Of a DNA stretch of 49,962 nt, positions 32,867 to 42,139 are shown piece after piece. Where the stretch lies: assembly GCA_019239875.1 (NCBI GenBank), contig JAFAZI010000104.1, forward strand, positions 1 to 49,962, read 5' to 3'. The notes under the pieces are model-generated. The model ran no database searches, was not told the DNA's origin, and worked only from the letters and a program-made list of their open reading frames with translations. Positions within the stretch are counted from its first letter, which is position 1; every line of letters starts with the position of its first letter. The stretch is from Frankiaceae bacterium (GTDB taxonomy: Bacteria > Actinomycetota > Actinomycetes > JAFAQI01). The position numbers and the translations under genes are program-made.

Positions 32867-34084
32867 GTGCCGGTGGCGCGATCAGAGTTCCCGAAGACCG
32901 CCGACGCCGTCGTCGTAGGCGGTGGAACCATCGGCGGTTGGTGCGCGTACTTCCTGGCCAAGGCGGGCCTTCGCGACGTCGTCGTGATCGAGAAGGATCG
33001 GCTCGGGCAGGGCGCCAGCAGCCGCGCTGCCGGAATCGTCCGCAGCCAGGGCGGGACCCGGTGGGCGGTCGACCTCGCCGAGTGGTCGCGAGCGTTCTAC
33101 CTGTCCCAACGCGACGAGCTCGGCGTCGACTCGGGCTTCACTGCGCAGGGCTACTTCCTCCCGTGCTTCACCGCCGCCGACGTCGCAGCCGCCGAGTCAC
33201 GAATGGCGATGCAGCGCGAGGCGGGCCTTGCCGTCGAGTGGCTGGACAGCGACGAGGCGGATCGGCGCAACCCGACGATGCGGCCCGGCGCGACCCTCGG
33301 TGGGACGTTCTTCGCAGGCGACGGCTACATCACTCCCCCGCGCAATGTGCTCGCCTACGCGGTCGCCCTCGCGCAGGCCGGGGTCGCCGTCCGTGAAGGC
33401 GTTCGCTTCACCGGACTGGCGGCAGCCGGTGGCCGGGTAACCGGCGTCGAGACGTCAGCCGGGGCGATCACAACCGAGCGAGTCGTGCTCACCGGAGGAC
33501 CGACGCTCGCGGCGGTGGGCGCACTCGCAGGGATCAACATTCCGGTCGGCGGCGTGCGGCACCAGGTCGCCGTGACCGAACCACATCCGGAGTTCGAGCC
33601 GAGTCGCCTGCCCATGGTGTTCGATCTCGTTGCGGGGCTCTACTGGCGGCCGGAAGAGCGCGGCCTGCTCTTCGGCATGAGCAACCCTGACGAGCCGCCT
33701 GGCAAGGCCCGGGAGATCGACTACGCCTACCTCGACAAGGTGCGGCAGCGCCTGGCTGAGCTCGTGCCGGCCAGCGACGGCCTTGGTCTTCGTCGTACCT
33801 GGGCAGCGACCATCGACTTCACCCCGGACCACCTGCCGATCCTCGGGCCGGCCATCACCGCCGACGGGGTGCTGGCCGGCGTGACGGTCGCCGCCCCGGG
33901 CGGCCACGGAATGATGTGGGGTCCGGGTGTCGCGCGCGCAGCGGCGGACCTCGCGCTCGGCGGTACGACCACTGTGACCGACACCACCGACCTCGGCCTC
34001 GACCGTTTCGACGCCGACGGAAACAGCCGGCTCGATGCCGACCCGATCGCACTCCCCTTCCCGGAAAGGACTGCATCTCGATGA
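32867..34084 (+). CDS. FAD-dependent amine/imino-acid oxidase (DAO family)
   Basis: The 405-residue flavoprotein has the Rossmann motif ADAVVVGGGTIGGWCAYFLAKAGLRDVVVIEKDRLGQGASSRAAG. It also has RSQGG, the mid-domain GVRHQVAVTEPHPEFEP, and the C-terminal FAD-contact HLPILGP plus GVTVAAPGGHGMMWGPGVARAAADL. This is the sarcosine-oxidase-beta/glycine-oxidase/gamma-glutamylputrescine-oxidase branch that oxidises secondary or primary amines. The start is GTG 32867 or 32873, since upstream codons overlap the operator. Its stop overlaps the cupin gene (ATGA). The shared operator links it to the transporter and Rieske genes. Substrate inferred as an amine. Confidence 0.9.
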   Translation: MPVARSEFPKTADAVVVGGGTIGGWCAYFLAKAGLRDVVVIEKDRLGQGASSRAAGIVRSQGGTRWAVDLAEWSRAFYLSQRDELGVDSGFTAQGYFLPCFTAADVAAAESRMAMQREAGLAVEWLDSDEADRRNPTMRPGATLGGTFFAGDGYITPPRNVLAYAVALAQAGVAVREGVRFTGLAAAGGRVTGVETSAGAITTERVVLTGGPTLAAVGALAGINIPVGGVRHQVAVTEPHPEFEPSRLPMVFDLVAGLYWRPEERGLLFGMSNPDEPPGKAREIDYAYLDKVRQRLAELVPASDGLGLRRTWAATIDFTPDHLPILGPAITADGVLAGVTVAAPGGHGMMWGPGVARAAADLALGGTTTVTDTTDLGLDRFDADGNSRLDADPIALPFPERTASR

Positions 34085-34440
34085 GTCACGCCGACACCGG
34101 CACGCCGCACCTTCATGCGATCGCGAGCGGCGCAACGCTCGAAGACTGGGGACCACTCGAGGAAGCCTCCGACCCCGATGTCCCCATGCAGACCGCAGGC
34201 CTCGAGCTCTGGAAGGAAGGCGACGCCGAGGTCGGCATCTGGGAGTGCACGGCCGGACCGTCGTACTGGAAGCTCGACACGCACGAGCAGATCTACGTGA
34301 TCTCGGGCGCCATGACGGTGACCCGGGACGGCGAGCAACCGCTCGAGATCGCAGCAGGCGACACCGTCGTCTTCCCGAAAGGCTGGGCAGGCACCTGGCA
34401 GATCCACGAGACGCTCCGGAAGCTGTACGTCATTTTCTGA
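34081..34440 (+). CDS. Cupin-domain protein (EutQ/DUF861-like)
   Basis: The 119-residue protein is a single small cupin: GIWECTAGPSYWKLDTHEQIYVISGAMTVTRDGEQPLEIAAGDTVVFPKGWAGTWQIHETLRKLYV. This pattern is common next to DAO-type oxidases and Rieske genes in amine or betaine catabolism. Metal-binding residues are mostly E and H in THEQ but not a full two-histidine set. It is co-translated with the oxidase. It may bind or isomerise a product, or detect it. Confidence 0.88.
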   Translation: MSHADTGTPHLHAIASGATLEDWGPLEEASDPDVPMQTAGLELWKEGDAEVGIWECTAGPSYWKLDTHEQIYVISGAMTVTRDGEQPLEIAAGDTVVFPKGWAGTWQIHETLRKLYVIF

Positions 34441-34462
34441 CCACCGGCCGCATGCTGGAGGG

Positions 34463-34879
34463 ATGGACGCCCAACGGCAGCGCATTGCGGCGTACGCCGA
34501 ACTGCGCGACGAAGCTGGTCGAGTCCTGCTGGTCCGCTCGACCGACGAGATCGGTGGCAAGTGGTTCCTGCCCGGCGGCGGGGTGGGCTTCGGTGAGAGT
34601 CCGCAGGAGGCACTGCATCGGGAGGTCCTCGAGGAGACCGGCCACGACATCGACGACATCGTGCTCAAGGCGACGCTGAGCGACGTCTACGAGTGGCGCG
34701 GCCAGCAGGTGCACAGCGTCCGGCTCATCTACACCGCGACGGTCGTGGACCTGTCGCGGCCGCTGCAGCACGAGATCGGTGGCAGCACCGTCGAGGCGGC
34801 GTGGGTTGACACCGACCGCCTGACCAGACTGCCGCTCGCTCGCTACGTTGCGGTGGCGCTCGGTCTTGCGCGAGGCTGA
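34463..34879 (+). CDS. NUDIX hydrolase
   Basis: The 138-residue protein contains an intact NUDIX box, GVGFGESPQEALHREVLEETGHD (about 38-60), with all catalytic glutamates, so it should hydrolyse a nucleoside diphosphate derivative. The preceding WFLPGGG and the C-terminal AAWVDTDRLTRLPL are typical. It follows the cupin by 22 bp and could be read from the same transcript, though its role in the pathway is unclear. Confidence 0.9.
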   Translation: MDAQRQRIAAYAELRDEAGRVLLVRSTDEIGGKWFLPGGGVGFGESPQEALHREVLEETGHDIDDIVLKATLSDVYEWRGQQVHSVRLIYTATVVDLSRPLQHEIGGSTVEAAWVDTDRLTRLPLARYVAVALGLARG

Positions 34880-34925
34880 GACGGCGCCCGCGGATCCGCC
34901 CGGTCCCACCAACGAAGGAGTCTCT

Positions 34926-35372
34926 ATGCGCAAACCCGACTGGCTGATCGGCGCGGGAGCCTGGACGCTGGAGAACAGCCACCGACTGATGCTCGCCGTG
35001 TCCGGCGGCCGCTTCCCGCGGACGCTCCTCGGGATGACGCCGATCGAGCTGCACGTGAACGGTCGCACGTCAGGTCGCCGCTACAGCACCATGCTGACCG
35101 CTCCGATCTGCGAGAGCGACCGAATCGTGATTGTCGCCTCCAAGGGCGGCGCGCAGGACCACCCGGACTGGTACAAGAACCTGGTGGCCAACCCGGACGT
35201 CGAGGTCACGGTCGACGGCGACACGACTCCGATGCACGCCCACACGGCGACCCCGGAGGAGAAGGCCGAGCTCTGGCCCCGCATCGTGTCGGTCTACAAG
35301 GGCTACGACGGATATCAACGCAACACGGAGCGTGACATCCCGGTCGTCATCTGCGAGCCACGCGCCAGCTGA
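34926..35372 (+). CDS. Deazaflavin-dependent (Ddn-like) nitroreductase/quinone reductase family protein
   Basis: The 148-residue split-barrel protein matches the Ddn/F420H2-dependent quinone reductase family: ELHVNGRTSGRRYSTMLTAPICESDRIVIVASKGGAQDHPDWYKNLVANPDVEVTVDG. The GRxSG and HPxWYxNL motifs contact F420. Family members reduce menaquinone or nitro compounds with F420H2. ATG 34926 has an AAGGAG site. It is convergent with the acyl-CoA synthetase gene (22-bp gap). Together with the PPOX protein at 2014 it implies that the organism makes F420. Confidence 0.9.
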   Translation: MRKPDWLIGAGAWTLENSHRLMLAVSGGRFPRTLLGMTPIELHVNGRTSGRRYSTMLTAPICESDRIVIVASKGGAQDHPDWYKNLVANPDVEVTVDGDTTPMHAHTATPEEKAELWPRIVSVYKGYDGYQRNTERDIPVVICEPRAS

Positions 35373-35394
35373 GACGCCCCAGAGATTGCGTTGG

Positions 35395-37482
35395 TCAGTG
35401 TCGAGGGTCGACGTGGATGTCCGCCGCGGTTGCGCCCTCGACGGAGCAGATCAAGGGATTGATCTCGATCGCGTCGACGTGGTCTGCCAGATCGACAACG
35501 AGTGTCGAGAACCGTACGACGGTCTCGATCACCACATCGACATCGGCAGGTTCGCCGGACCTCGGCTCCGTGAGCAGCCGATGCGCCAGGGTTCGCTCGA
35601 CCAGCCGGCGCGCTGTCCGGACGTCAACCGGAGGCAGCGACGCCGCCGCTGCACCGACCTGCTCGACGAGCACTCCGCCCACCCCCAGCACGAGCAGCAT
35701 CCCGAGGTTCGCGTCACGGACCGCGCCGAGCAACAGCTCGACACCGGACGGAAGCTGTCGGCAGACGATGACGTCCGGACCGAGCCGCGTTGCCAGGTCG
35801 CGGTAGGCCGCTCGCACCTGGGCCTCGGAGCCGAGCCCGGTGACCACCCCGCCCAGCTCCGTCTTGTGCGCCACCACCGCGGCGGTCTTGAGGACTACCG
35901 GATAGCCGATCACCGACGCAGCGGCGAGCACCGCCTCGTCATCTCCGGCCGCGATGACCGGGGCAGTCGCGATCCCGTAGTCATCGAGCAGGGCGAACCC
36001 TTCGACGGCGGTCATCGTCACGGCTTCGCTCACCCGTCCGAGGGCTCGCCGGCGACGACCGGGATCGCTGGTCGTCGCGACCCGCAACCCGCGCCGCGGG
36101 GCGTGCTGGAGGAGGTGGCCGACGGCACGCATCCCGCTTCGCGTGCCCTCCAGGACGGGGATGCCAACCCTCCGCAGCTCGGCGGCTGCCTCGGTGTCGA
36201 GCGCCGCTGCCACATGACTCATCACCGCGACCGGCAGAGTCGTGGCTGCGGACACGCGGCGCGCCGCGTTCGGATACGACTCGTCGCCGTCGAGCTCTGG
36301 AACGAGATCGACAGCCAGGGCGAGCGCGCGAACCCCAGGATCCGTGGCCAGGGTGTCCATGACGGCGACGAACCGCTCCTCGGTGTCCGAGCCATTGCCC
36401 CAGACGTCGAGCGGGTTGGTTGCGACCAGGCCGGGATCGAGCCGTTCGGTCAGGGATGCGATCGTCGCGGCCGAGAGGTCAGCGAATCCGACGCCGACCT
36501 CGCTTGCGATGTCGGCGACCAACGCGCGCTCCGCCCCCGAGTCCAAGACCGCGGCGAACCCGGTCGCCGCGTTGCCGTGCGCCGGTCGGGCTCGGCGGCC
36601 GGCGGCGAACAGCTCCACGGTGTCGAGCAGCTCTCCGAGCTCGGAGACGAGGTGCAACCCGTGCGCGTCGGCGAGCGCCTCCCATGCGGTGACGCCGCCG
36701 GACACCGCCCCTGAGTGAGCCGACACCATGGCCCGGCCTCGCTCGCTGACACCGACCGGTAGCAAAATCACTGGTACGTCAGCGTCGGCGGCACGATCGA
36801 AGGCAGCCCGCAGCGCTTCTGCGTCTCGAATCGTTTCGAGCACGAGTGCCACGACTTTGGTGCCTGACTGCGAGAGGGCGTACTCGACGTACGACGCGGT
36901 CGTCGTGACGAGCTCCTGCCCCGAAGAAACCACGAGCGTGTACCCGATGCCGCGGCGGGCCCGCAGCATTGCGGAGAACACCGAGCCCGAGTGCGTGATG
37001 AGAGCGACCGGGCCGGCAGGCACCGGGTCCGGTTCGAGGTAGCCGATAGCGCGTAGCCCGTTGCCGACGTTGATGAAGCCCATGCAGCCGCCACCGCAGA
37101 CCTGCATGCTCGCGTCGTGGGCGATCGCGGCCAGGCGGTCGCGGAGGGGGGTGACACCCTCGACCGGCGCTTCGTAGGCATTGCCGAAGATGACCGCCGC
37201 GCGGTCGCGGCGTTTGGCGGAGCGGGTCAGCTCAGCCTCGAGCGCCGCGTCACCGACACCGAGCAGCACCAGGTCGACGGGTTCGTCGATGTCGTCGAGC
37301 GATGCCAAGCATCGGTGGCCGGCGATCTCGTCGTACGCAGGATTGACGAGATGCACGTCGCGTCCTGCCGCACCACGCAGGACTTCGGTGACCATGCGAT
37401 GCCCGAAGCTTCCCGGCCGGCTGCTCGCGCCGACGACCGCGATCCGCTGCGGCTCGAGCATGGCGCGAACGCCGTCGCTCAT
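35395..37482 (-). CDS. NDP-forming acyl-CoA synthetase (fused alpha-beta, ATP-grasp)
   Basis: The 695-residue protein has a CoA-binding domain (1-130; IAVVGASSRPGSFGHRMV), a succinyl-CoA-ligase-like domain with the phosphorylatable histidine in VSAHSGAVSGG, a ligase-CoA domain (to about 430), and a C-terminal ATP-grasp part (IATAPVIAAGDDEAVLAAASVIGYPVVLKTAAVVAHKTELGGV; IEINPLI). It activates acids to CoA esters with ADP release, or runs backwards to make ATP. ATG 37482 is 4 bp after the CrtI-like stop, so both are one operon from the palindromic promoter at 39158-39198. It may activate the carboxylic product of the amine pathway. Confidence 0.9.
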   Translation of the reverse strand: MSDGVRAMLEPQRIAVVGASSRPGSFGHRMVTEVLRGAAGRDVHLVNPAYDEIAGHRCLASLDDIDEPVDLVLLGVGDAALEAELTRSAKRRDRAAVIFGNAYEAPVEGVTPLRDRLAAIAHDASMQVCGGGCMGFINVGNGLRAIGYLEPDPVPAGPVALITHSGSVFSAMLRARRGIGYTLVVSSGQELVTTTASYVEYALSQSGTKVVALVLETIRDAEALRAAFDRAADADVPVILLPVGVSERGRAMVSAHSGAVSGGVTAWEALADAHGLHLVSELGELLDTVELFAAGRRARPAHGNAATGFAAVLDSGAERALVADIASEVGVGFADLSAATIASLTERLDPGLVATNPLDVWGNGSDTEERFVAVMDTLATDPGVRALALAVDLVPELDGDESYPNAARRVSAATTLPVAVMSHVAAALDTEAAAELRRVGIPVLEGTRSGMRAVGHLLQHAPRRGLRVATTSDPGRRRRALGRVSEAVTMTAVEGFALLDDYGIATAPVIAAGDDEAVLAAASVIGYPVVLKTAAVVAHKTELGGVVTGLGSEAQVRAAYRDLATRLGPDVIVCRQLPSGVELLLGAVRDANLGMLLVLGVGGVLVEQVGAAAASLPPVDVRTARRLVERTLAHRLLTEPRSGEPADVDVVIETVVRFSTLVVDLADHVDAIEINPLICSVEGATAADIHVDPRH

Positions 37483-37486
37483 CGAA

Positions 37487-39112
37487 TCAGCCGACGCGCC
37501 GCCCACGGCTCCGTCTGGAGTCTTTGATCGCCGCCTTCGCTGCTTGCCAGCCCGGGATGCCGCAGACGCCACCGCCGGCGTGCGTCGCCGAACTCGCGTT
37601 GTACAAGCCCTTGATCGGAGTCCGGTAGTCGGCGTAGCCAGGCGCCGGGCGCATGTGGAACAGCTGCTCGAGCGACAGCTCGCCGTGGAAGATGTTGCCG
37701 CCGATCAGGCCGTACTCATGCTCCATCTCGTAGGGTCCGACCACATCACGATGCAAGATCGAGCTCTTGAAGTTCGGCGCGAGCTCGTTGTAGCAGTCGA
37801 TCATCCGGTCCGCGTACGCCTCGAGCTCGGCCTGGTGTGGCGTCTCGCTCCACTCGGAGGGGACCCACTGGGTGAACAGCGACATGATGTGCGTCCCCTC
37901 CGGACACAGCGTCTTGTCGAAGGTCGACGGGATCACGCCATCGCTGAACGGCCGGGTCGCGGGCCTGCCGTCCCGCGCCTCCTGGAATGCCGTTTCCATG
38001 TATTCCATCGACGGCGCCATCTCGACCGACCCCGTGTGGTGCTCCTGCTGGTTCGAGCCAGGGTCAGCGGTGAAGTTGGGGAGTTCACCGAGTGCGAGGT
38101 TGATCTTGACGACACCCGAGCGGGTCTTCCAGTGTTCGATGTCGCGAACGAAGTCGTTCGGCAGGTTGGCCGGTCCGACGTGGTCAAGGAACGCCGTCTT
38201 GGGATGCAAGCTCGATACGACGACCGGCGCCCGCAGCTCGGTGCCGTCGGTCAGGACCGCACCGCGCACCTCGCCCCCTTGCACGATGAGCCGGTCGACC
38301 TTCGCGTTGACGCGGATCTCGGCGCCGAAGCTCTTGGCGGAGTTCTCGATCGCTGTGGCGACCGCACCCATGCCGCCCTCGGCGAAGCCCCAGTTGCCCA
38401 GATGGCCATCGCCGATGTCGCCGATGGAGTGATGCGCCATGACGTACGCCGTACCAGGTTCGTAGGGCCCGGCCCACGTACCGATCACGCCGTTGACCGC
38501 CATCGCGCCCTTCACCTGCGACGATTCGAACCAGTCGTCGAGAAGATCCGCGATGCTCATCGCCATCAACCGCGTGACGTCGCCGATCGTGCGGACGTTC
38601 ATGCCGCGCTGACTCCAGGCCAACCGCAGCGTGTCGAGCAGATCTCGCGGCTGCTTCGAACCGATCTTGGGCGGCACCATGAGCAGCATCGGCCCGAGGA
38701 CGTCGGCAAGGCCGCCCATCCACGCGTCCCACTTGATCATCGCGTCGGCGTCCTTCTTGGACCACTTCGCGATCTCTTCGTAGTTGCGCTTGGCGTCGTC
38801 GGCCAGGATCTTGATCGATCCCCCGTCCGGGAACGCCTGGTAGTACGGGCCCATCGGATGAACCTTGTACCCGTGTCGCTCCAGCGACAGCTCGCGCATG
38901 ATCGTTGGCGGCATCAGGCTCATCACATAGGACAGCCGGGTGACCTTGAACTCCGGCGCATCCGGCCACGGCGACTCGGTGGTCGCAGCGCCACCAGTCT
39001 TGTGCCGGCCCTCCAACACGACCGTCTTCGCCCCGGTGCGGGCAAGATACGCCGCTGCGACCAAGCCGTTGTGTCCACCGCCGACGACGATCGCGTCGTA
39101 GTTGTTGGTCAT
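37487..39112 (-). CDS. PYROXD2/phytoene-desaturase-like FAD oxidoreductase
   Basis: The 541-residue flavoprotein has the N-terminal DAIVVGGGHNGLVAAAYLARTGAKTVVLEGRHKTGGAA and the C-terminal FAD motif GLYNASSATHAGGGVCGIPGWQAAKAAI, like CrtI and PYROXD2. There is no carotenoid gene context, so a catabolic amine or acid dehydrogenation is more likely. The ATG at 39112 has GGAG nine bases upstream. It leads the operon with the acyl-CoA synthetase. The promoter (TTGTCG-N17-TAGACT) carries the shared palindrome at its transcription start. Substrate unknown. Confidence 0.88.
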   Translation of the reverse strand: MTNNYDAIVVGGGHNGLVAAAYLARTGAKTVVLEGRHKTGGAATTESPWPDAPEFKVTRLSYVMSLMPPTIMRELSLERHGYKVHPMGPYYQAFPDGGSIKILADDAKRNYEEIAKWSKKDADAMIKWDAWMGGLADVLGPMLLMVPPKIGSKQPRDLLDTLRLAWSQRGMNVRTIGDVTRLMAMSIADLLDDWFESSQVKGAMAVNGVIGTWAGPYEPGTAYVMAHHSIGDIGDGHLGNWGFAEGGMGAVATAIENSAKSFGAEIRVNAKVDRLIVQGGEVRGAVLTDGTELRAPVVVSSLHPKTAFLDHVGPANLPNDFVRDIEHWKTRSGVVKINLALGELPNFTADPGSNQQEHHTGSVEMAPSMEYMETAFQEARDGRPATRPFSDGVIPSTFDKTLCPEGTHIMSLFTQWVPSEWSETPHQAELEAYADRMIDCYNELAPNFKSSILHRDVVGPYEMEHEYGLIGGNIFHGELSLEQLFHMRPAPGYADYRTPIKGLYNASSATHAGGGVCGIPGWQAAKAAIKDSRRSRGRRVG

Positions 39113-39157
39113 CCGAGTCTCCAAGTGTCGGTGCCTACGGGCACCCTACCGTGGTTT

Positions 39158-39198
39158 GACTGAATGTTCAGTCTAGAAAGTGTTAGAGTCGCCGACAA
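39158..39198. promoter_or_regulatory. CrtI-like gene promoter with shared TetR-type operator
   Basis: The perfect palindrome GACTGAA-TG-TTCAGTC (39158-39173) lies between the divergent CrtI-like and TetR genes. On the minus strand it directly follows the -10 TAGACT (39175-39170), with -35 TTGTCG (39198-39193) at 17-bp spacing. It would cover the start point and block RNA polymerase. It is the most symmetrical of the four copies and sits beside the TetR gene. Confidence 0.85.
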
Positions 39199-39262
39199 GA
39201 CCTTCGGCGCGAGGAGTTCAGGTGACATTGACGCCGCCGCCCGGGCACGTAGGGTCATCTCC

Positions 39263-39934
39263 ATGAGCGCGCTCGCCCCCCAGGCCGACGAGCCGTCCGC
39301 CGGCTCAGGGAGCGGTGATCGCCGCGAGCAGCTGCTCGATCATGCGCTTGCCGTGATTGCCGAGCGCGGCTTCCCCGAGACCCGGATCGCGGACGTCGCG
39401 GCCAGCGCCGGCATCTCCCCCGCCCTCGTCATCTACTACTTCAAGACGCGAGACCAGCTCCTCACCGAGGCGATTCGGCTCAACGAGGACCGTTGGTACG
39501 CCGAGGGCACTGCTCGGATCGCCACCATCCCCACCGCGGCCCGCCGGCTAGAGGAGCTCATCGCCATGAGCTGCCTTCCCGAGGAAGACGCCGATGACCG
39601 GGTCTCGTGGGTGATCTGGCTCGACCTTTGGGCACAGGCCGCCCGCCATCCCGAGGTCGCAGCGGTCCGGCAGGAGTTCGACGACCATTGGCGGCGCACC
39701 ATCGCGGACCTGGTCGCCGAAGGCCAGCAGGGCGGTGAGTTCACCAAGGTGGATCCCGACGACTTCGCGGTCGCATTGTCCGCACTGCTCGACGGGTTCG
39801 CCGTGCAGAGCGCACTGTCCGACCCAGTGGTCGACAACGCGCGGGCGTTCCGCCTCAGCATGGCGTTCGCCGCCAGCGAGCTCGGTTTTCGGTGGACCCC
39901 AAAGCGACGGCGGCGACCGGCGAGGAAGGGCTGA
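39263..39934 (+). CDS. TetR family regulator, probable controller of the catabolic regulon
   Basis: The 223-residue protein has the TetR helix-turn-helix at about 15-65 (REQLLDHALAVIAERGFPETRIADVAASAGISPALVIYYFKTRDQLLTEAI) and a helical C-terminal domain (WVIWLDLWAQAARHPEVA...) of the BetI/TetR_C_6 type, which in other bacteria responds to choline or amines. The longer frame from 39164 crosses the operator; ATG 39263 is preferred. It is followed by the PotA-like gene after 4 bases, so both are co-transcribed. The shared palindrome next to it is the basis for proposing self-control and control of the other copies. Confidence 0.9.
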   Translation: MSALAPQADEPSAGSGSGDRREQLLDHALAVIAERGFPETRIADVAASAGISPALVIYYFKTRDQLLTEAIRLNEDRWYAEGTARIATIPTAARRLEELIAMSCLPEEDADDRVSWVIWLDLWAQAARHPEVAAVRQEFDDHWRRTIADLVAEGQQGGEFTKVDPDDFAVALSALLDGFAVQSALSDPVVDNARAFRLSMAFAASELGFRWTPKRRRRPARKG

Positions 39935-39938
39935 GCGA

Positions 39939-41018
39939 GTGGGCGGTGGCCGGATCGAGCTGAAGTCGCTGACGAAGCGTTTCACCGAGACCGCAGTCGA
40001 CGCGATCGACCTCGACATCGCGAGCGGGGAGTTCTTCTCGCTCCTCGGACCCTCCGGCTGCGGCAAGACCACCACCCTGCGGATGATCGCCGGTTTCGAG
40101 CAGCCGACCAGCGGCGAGATCCTCCTCGACGGCGTCGACGTCTCGCGGACGCCACCAGAGAAGCGGAACGTCAACACTGTCTTCCAGAGCTATGCGCTGT
40201 TCCACTTCCTCACCGTGTTCGACAACGTGGCGTTCGGGCTGCGCTACCGCAAGGCCGACAAGTCCGAGAGGACGCGACGCGTCAACGAGGCACTCGACCT
40301 CGTGGAGATGACGCACTATGCGAAGCGGCGACCCGCAGAGCTTTCCGGCGGGCAGCAGCAGCGAGTCGCGCTCGCCCGCGCGCTGGTGCTCAATCCCGCC
40401 GTACTCCTGCTCGACGAACCGCTCGGAGCCCTCGACGCGAAGCTACGCCGATCACTCAAGGTCGAGCTGAAGGCATTGCAAGAGACCGTCGGCATCACGT
40501 TTCTCTATGTCACCCACGATCAGGAGGAAGCCCTGACCATGTCGGACCGGCTCGCGGTGATGCACGAGGGCCGGCTCGCGCAGGTGGGGACGCCACGAGA
40601 GGTGTACGACGAACCCGCGTCGACGTACGTGGCGGACTTCCTCGGGGTGTCGAACTTGATGTCCGTCGAGGTGCTCACCTCCGGCCCGGCACCACGATGT
40701 CAGGTCAGGCTCGGGGACTCGGTCCTCTACGTCGACTCTGGCGCATCCGCTCCGGTGGGCCCAGGCAAGCTCTGCATCCGCCCGGAACGAGTGACGATCG
40801 ATCGCCACGGCACGAGCCGCGACAACTGCGCGCCCGGAATGATTGAACGGAGCGTGTTCCTCGGGTCGCACACGCAGGTCTATGTCCGCCTCGCCGCCGG
40901 CCCGAGCGTGCAGGCGCAGCTGGGTGGAGACTCGTCAGCCATCGATCTGACGCAAGGGACGCCGGTCAGCGTCCATTTGCCGTCCCAGGCGCTGCGCGTC
41001 CTGCCGGATGCCAGCTGA
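39939..41018 (+). CDS. PotA-like ABC transporter ATPase (polyamine/cation importer type)
   Basis: The 359-residue ATPase has Walker A GPSGCGKT (37-44), Q-loop, signature LSGGQQQR (about 134), Walker B VLLLDEP, D-loop and H-loop (VTHDQEEALTM), then a TOBE-type regulatory end (from about 270). The sequence FQSYALFHFLTVFDNVAFGLRYRK is typical of PotA/spermidine-putrescine importers. GTG 39939 has AGGAAGGG upstream. It couples to the TetR gene. The matching permeases and binding protein are 4-8 kb away on the opposite strand under a copy of the same operator, so the transporter is split between two transcripts. Confidence 0.92.
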   Translation: MGGGRIELKSLTKRFTETAVDAIDLDIASGEFFSLLGPSGCGKTTTLRMIAGFEQPTSGEILLDGVDVSRTPPEKRNVNTVFQSYALFHFLTVFDNVAFGLRYRKADKSERTRRVNEALDLVEMTHYAKRRPAELSGGQQQRVALARALVLNPAVLLLDEPLGALDAKLRRSLKVELKALQETVGITFLYVTHDQEEALTMSDRLAVMHEGRLAQVGTPREVYDEPASTYVADFLGVSNLMSVEVLTSGPAPRCQVRLGDSVLYVDSGASAPVGPGKLCIRPERVTIDRHGTSRDNCAPGMIERSVFLGSHTQVYVRLAAGPSVQAQLGGDSSAIDLTQGTPVSVHLPSQALRVLPDAS

Positions 41019-42132
41019 CGTTCTCGAGTCAGGGACCGAACGCCCTTCCCTGCATCTTCCGCGCGGAGCTGTCGCTCTCATTGTCGCAGTCGGCGTCATC
41101 ACCGCCGCGGTCGTGGTGAGCGACCGTGACAGTGGACAGCTGGTCTTCGACAGCACCAAGCACGGGGTCGACGCGCACGCCCTCGCTCCACCCGGGACAT
41201 TCCGCACGGGTCGCTCGCAAACCGGTGGCTTTGTCGCCCCTACCAACTGCCTTGCGCTCTCGGTGGCCACCGAGAGCCTGTACCGGCAGCGCAACGGGAG
41301 GGTGCTTCCGGCTCGTAGCTTCACGATCGAAAACCAGGTCGTGGTGGAACAGGTCAACCCCGACGTCGAGGACCTTGGTGTCGTGATGGCGCCGCTCGCT
41401 GCCGTCATCGCAAGCTGCACCCACTCGCAACGAGGTTCGAGGACGGGCACGACGACGTCGACGATGCGGATCGTCGACACCTCCTCGCTCGGCTGGCCCG
41501 GATCCATCGGGTACGCCGAACGGATCTCGGATGGCAGCGGACCGCTGTCCTCTCTCACCGTGCTGCTGCCCGCGAACCACAGCGCCGCCGCGGTCCAGGT
41601 CAATGAACGAGGCTCGCTACCTGACTCTGCCCTCACGTCGCGGGTCAAGCCGATCGTGACGGCGACAAAGGCCGGCGCGATCGATCGATCCGACCCAGAT
41701 CTCCCACCGAGACTGTCGTTCGGCAGCCCATTAGGTGCAGCCGAACCGCCTGGATTCGTGCGACTCGACGGCCCCGGATTCCACACGATGCACCGTCGAA
41801 CCGGAGTCACCGACACGTGGGTGTCGGGCAACGACGTCCTCCGGGTATCGGTCGCGCAGCAGCCGAGTCGGCGCGAGGCGCAGCTCCGCTTCTCGCAGCT
41901 GCCGCCGGCCGGCACGCCCGGCGACGTCTTTCGCGTGAAGTTCGACGTACCGGCGATCCCGCAATCGCGGGCAGTCGAGCTTGCCGACGCCGGCGAGTAC
42001 GACCAGATCGACTTCGTTGCCGGGCGCTACCTCTGCCGCGTGGTCGAGACGAACAGCACGGGTGGCAACAAGCAGCTGGCGACAAGAGTCGCGACCGCGG
42101 CGTACTACCGACTGCACGACCTGACGAGCTAG
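41008..42132 (+). CDS. Membrane-anchored hypothetical protein
   Basis: The 374-residue protein has one N-terminal membrane helix (GAVALIVAVGVITAAVVVSD, about 20-39) and a large extracytoplasmic part with scattered cysteines (PTNCLALS, IASCTHS, YLCRVV). It shows no known domain. It starts inside the last codons of the PotA-like gene (11-bp overlap), which indicates coupling. It could be an accessory of the transporter, but this is only positional. Confidence 0.75.
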   Translation: MPADVLESGTERPSLHLPRGAVALIVAVGVITAAVVVSDRDSGQLVFDSTKHGVDAHALAPPGTFRTGRSQTGGFVAPTNCLALSVATESLYRQRNGRVLPARSFTIENQVVVEQVNPDVEDLGVVMAPLAAVIASCTHSQRGSRTGTTTSTMRIVDTSSLGWPGSIGYAERISDGSGPLSSLTVLLPANHSAAAVQVNERGSLPDSALTSRVKPIVTATKAGAIDRSDPDLPPRLSFGSPLGAAEPPGFVRLDGPGFHTMHRRTGVTDTWVSGNDVLRVSVAQQPSRREAQLRFSQLPPAGTPGDVFRVKFDVPAIPQSRAVELADAGEYDQIDFVAGRYLCRVVETNSTGGNKQLATRVATAAYYRLHDLTS

Positions 42133-42139
42133 TGGCGAA

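Noticed and set aside
37181-39163. A 660-residue plus-strand open frame opposite the CrtI-like and acyl-CoA synthetase genes
   Set aside because: It is an antisense shadow produced by high GC; its translation is Arg/Asp/His-rich low complexity, while the minus-strand genes have full family motifs.
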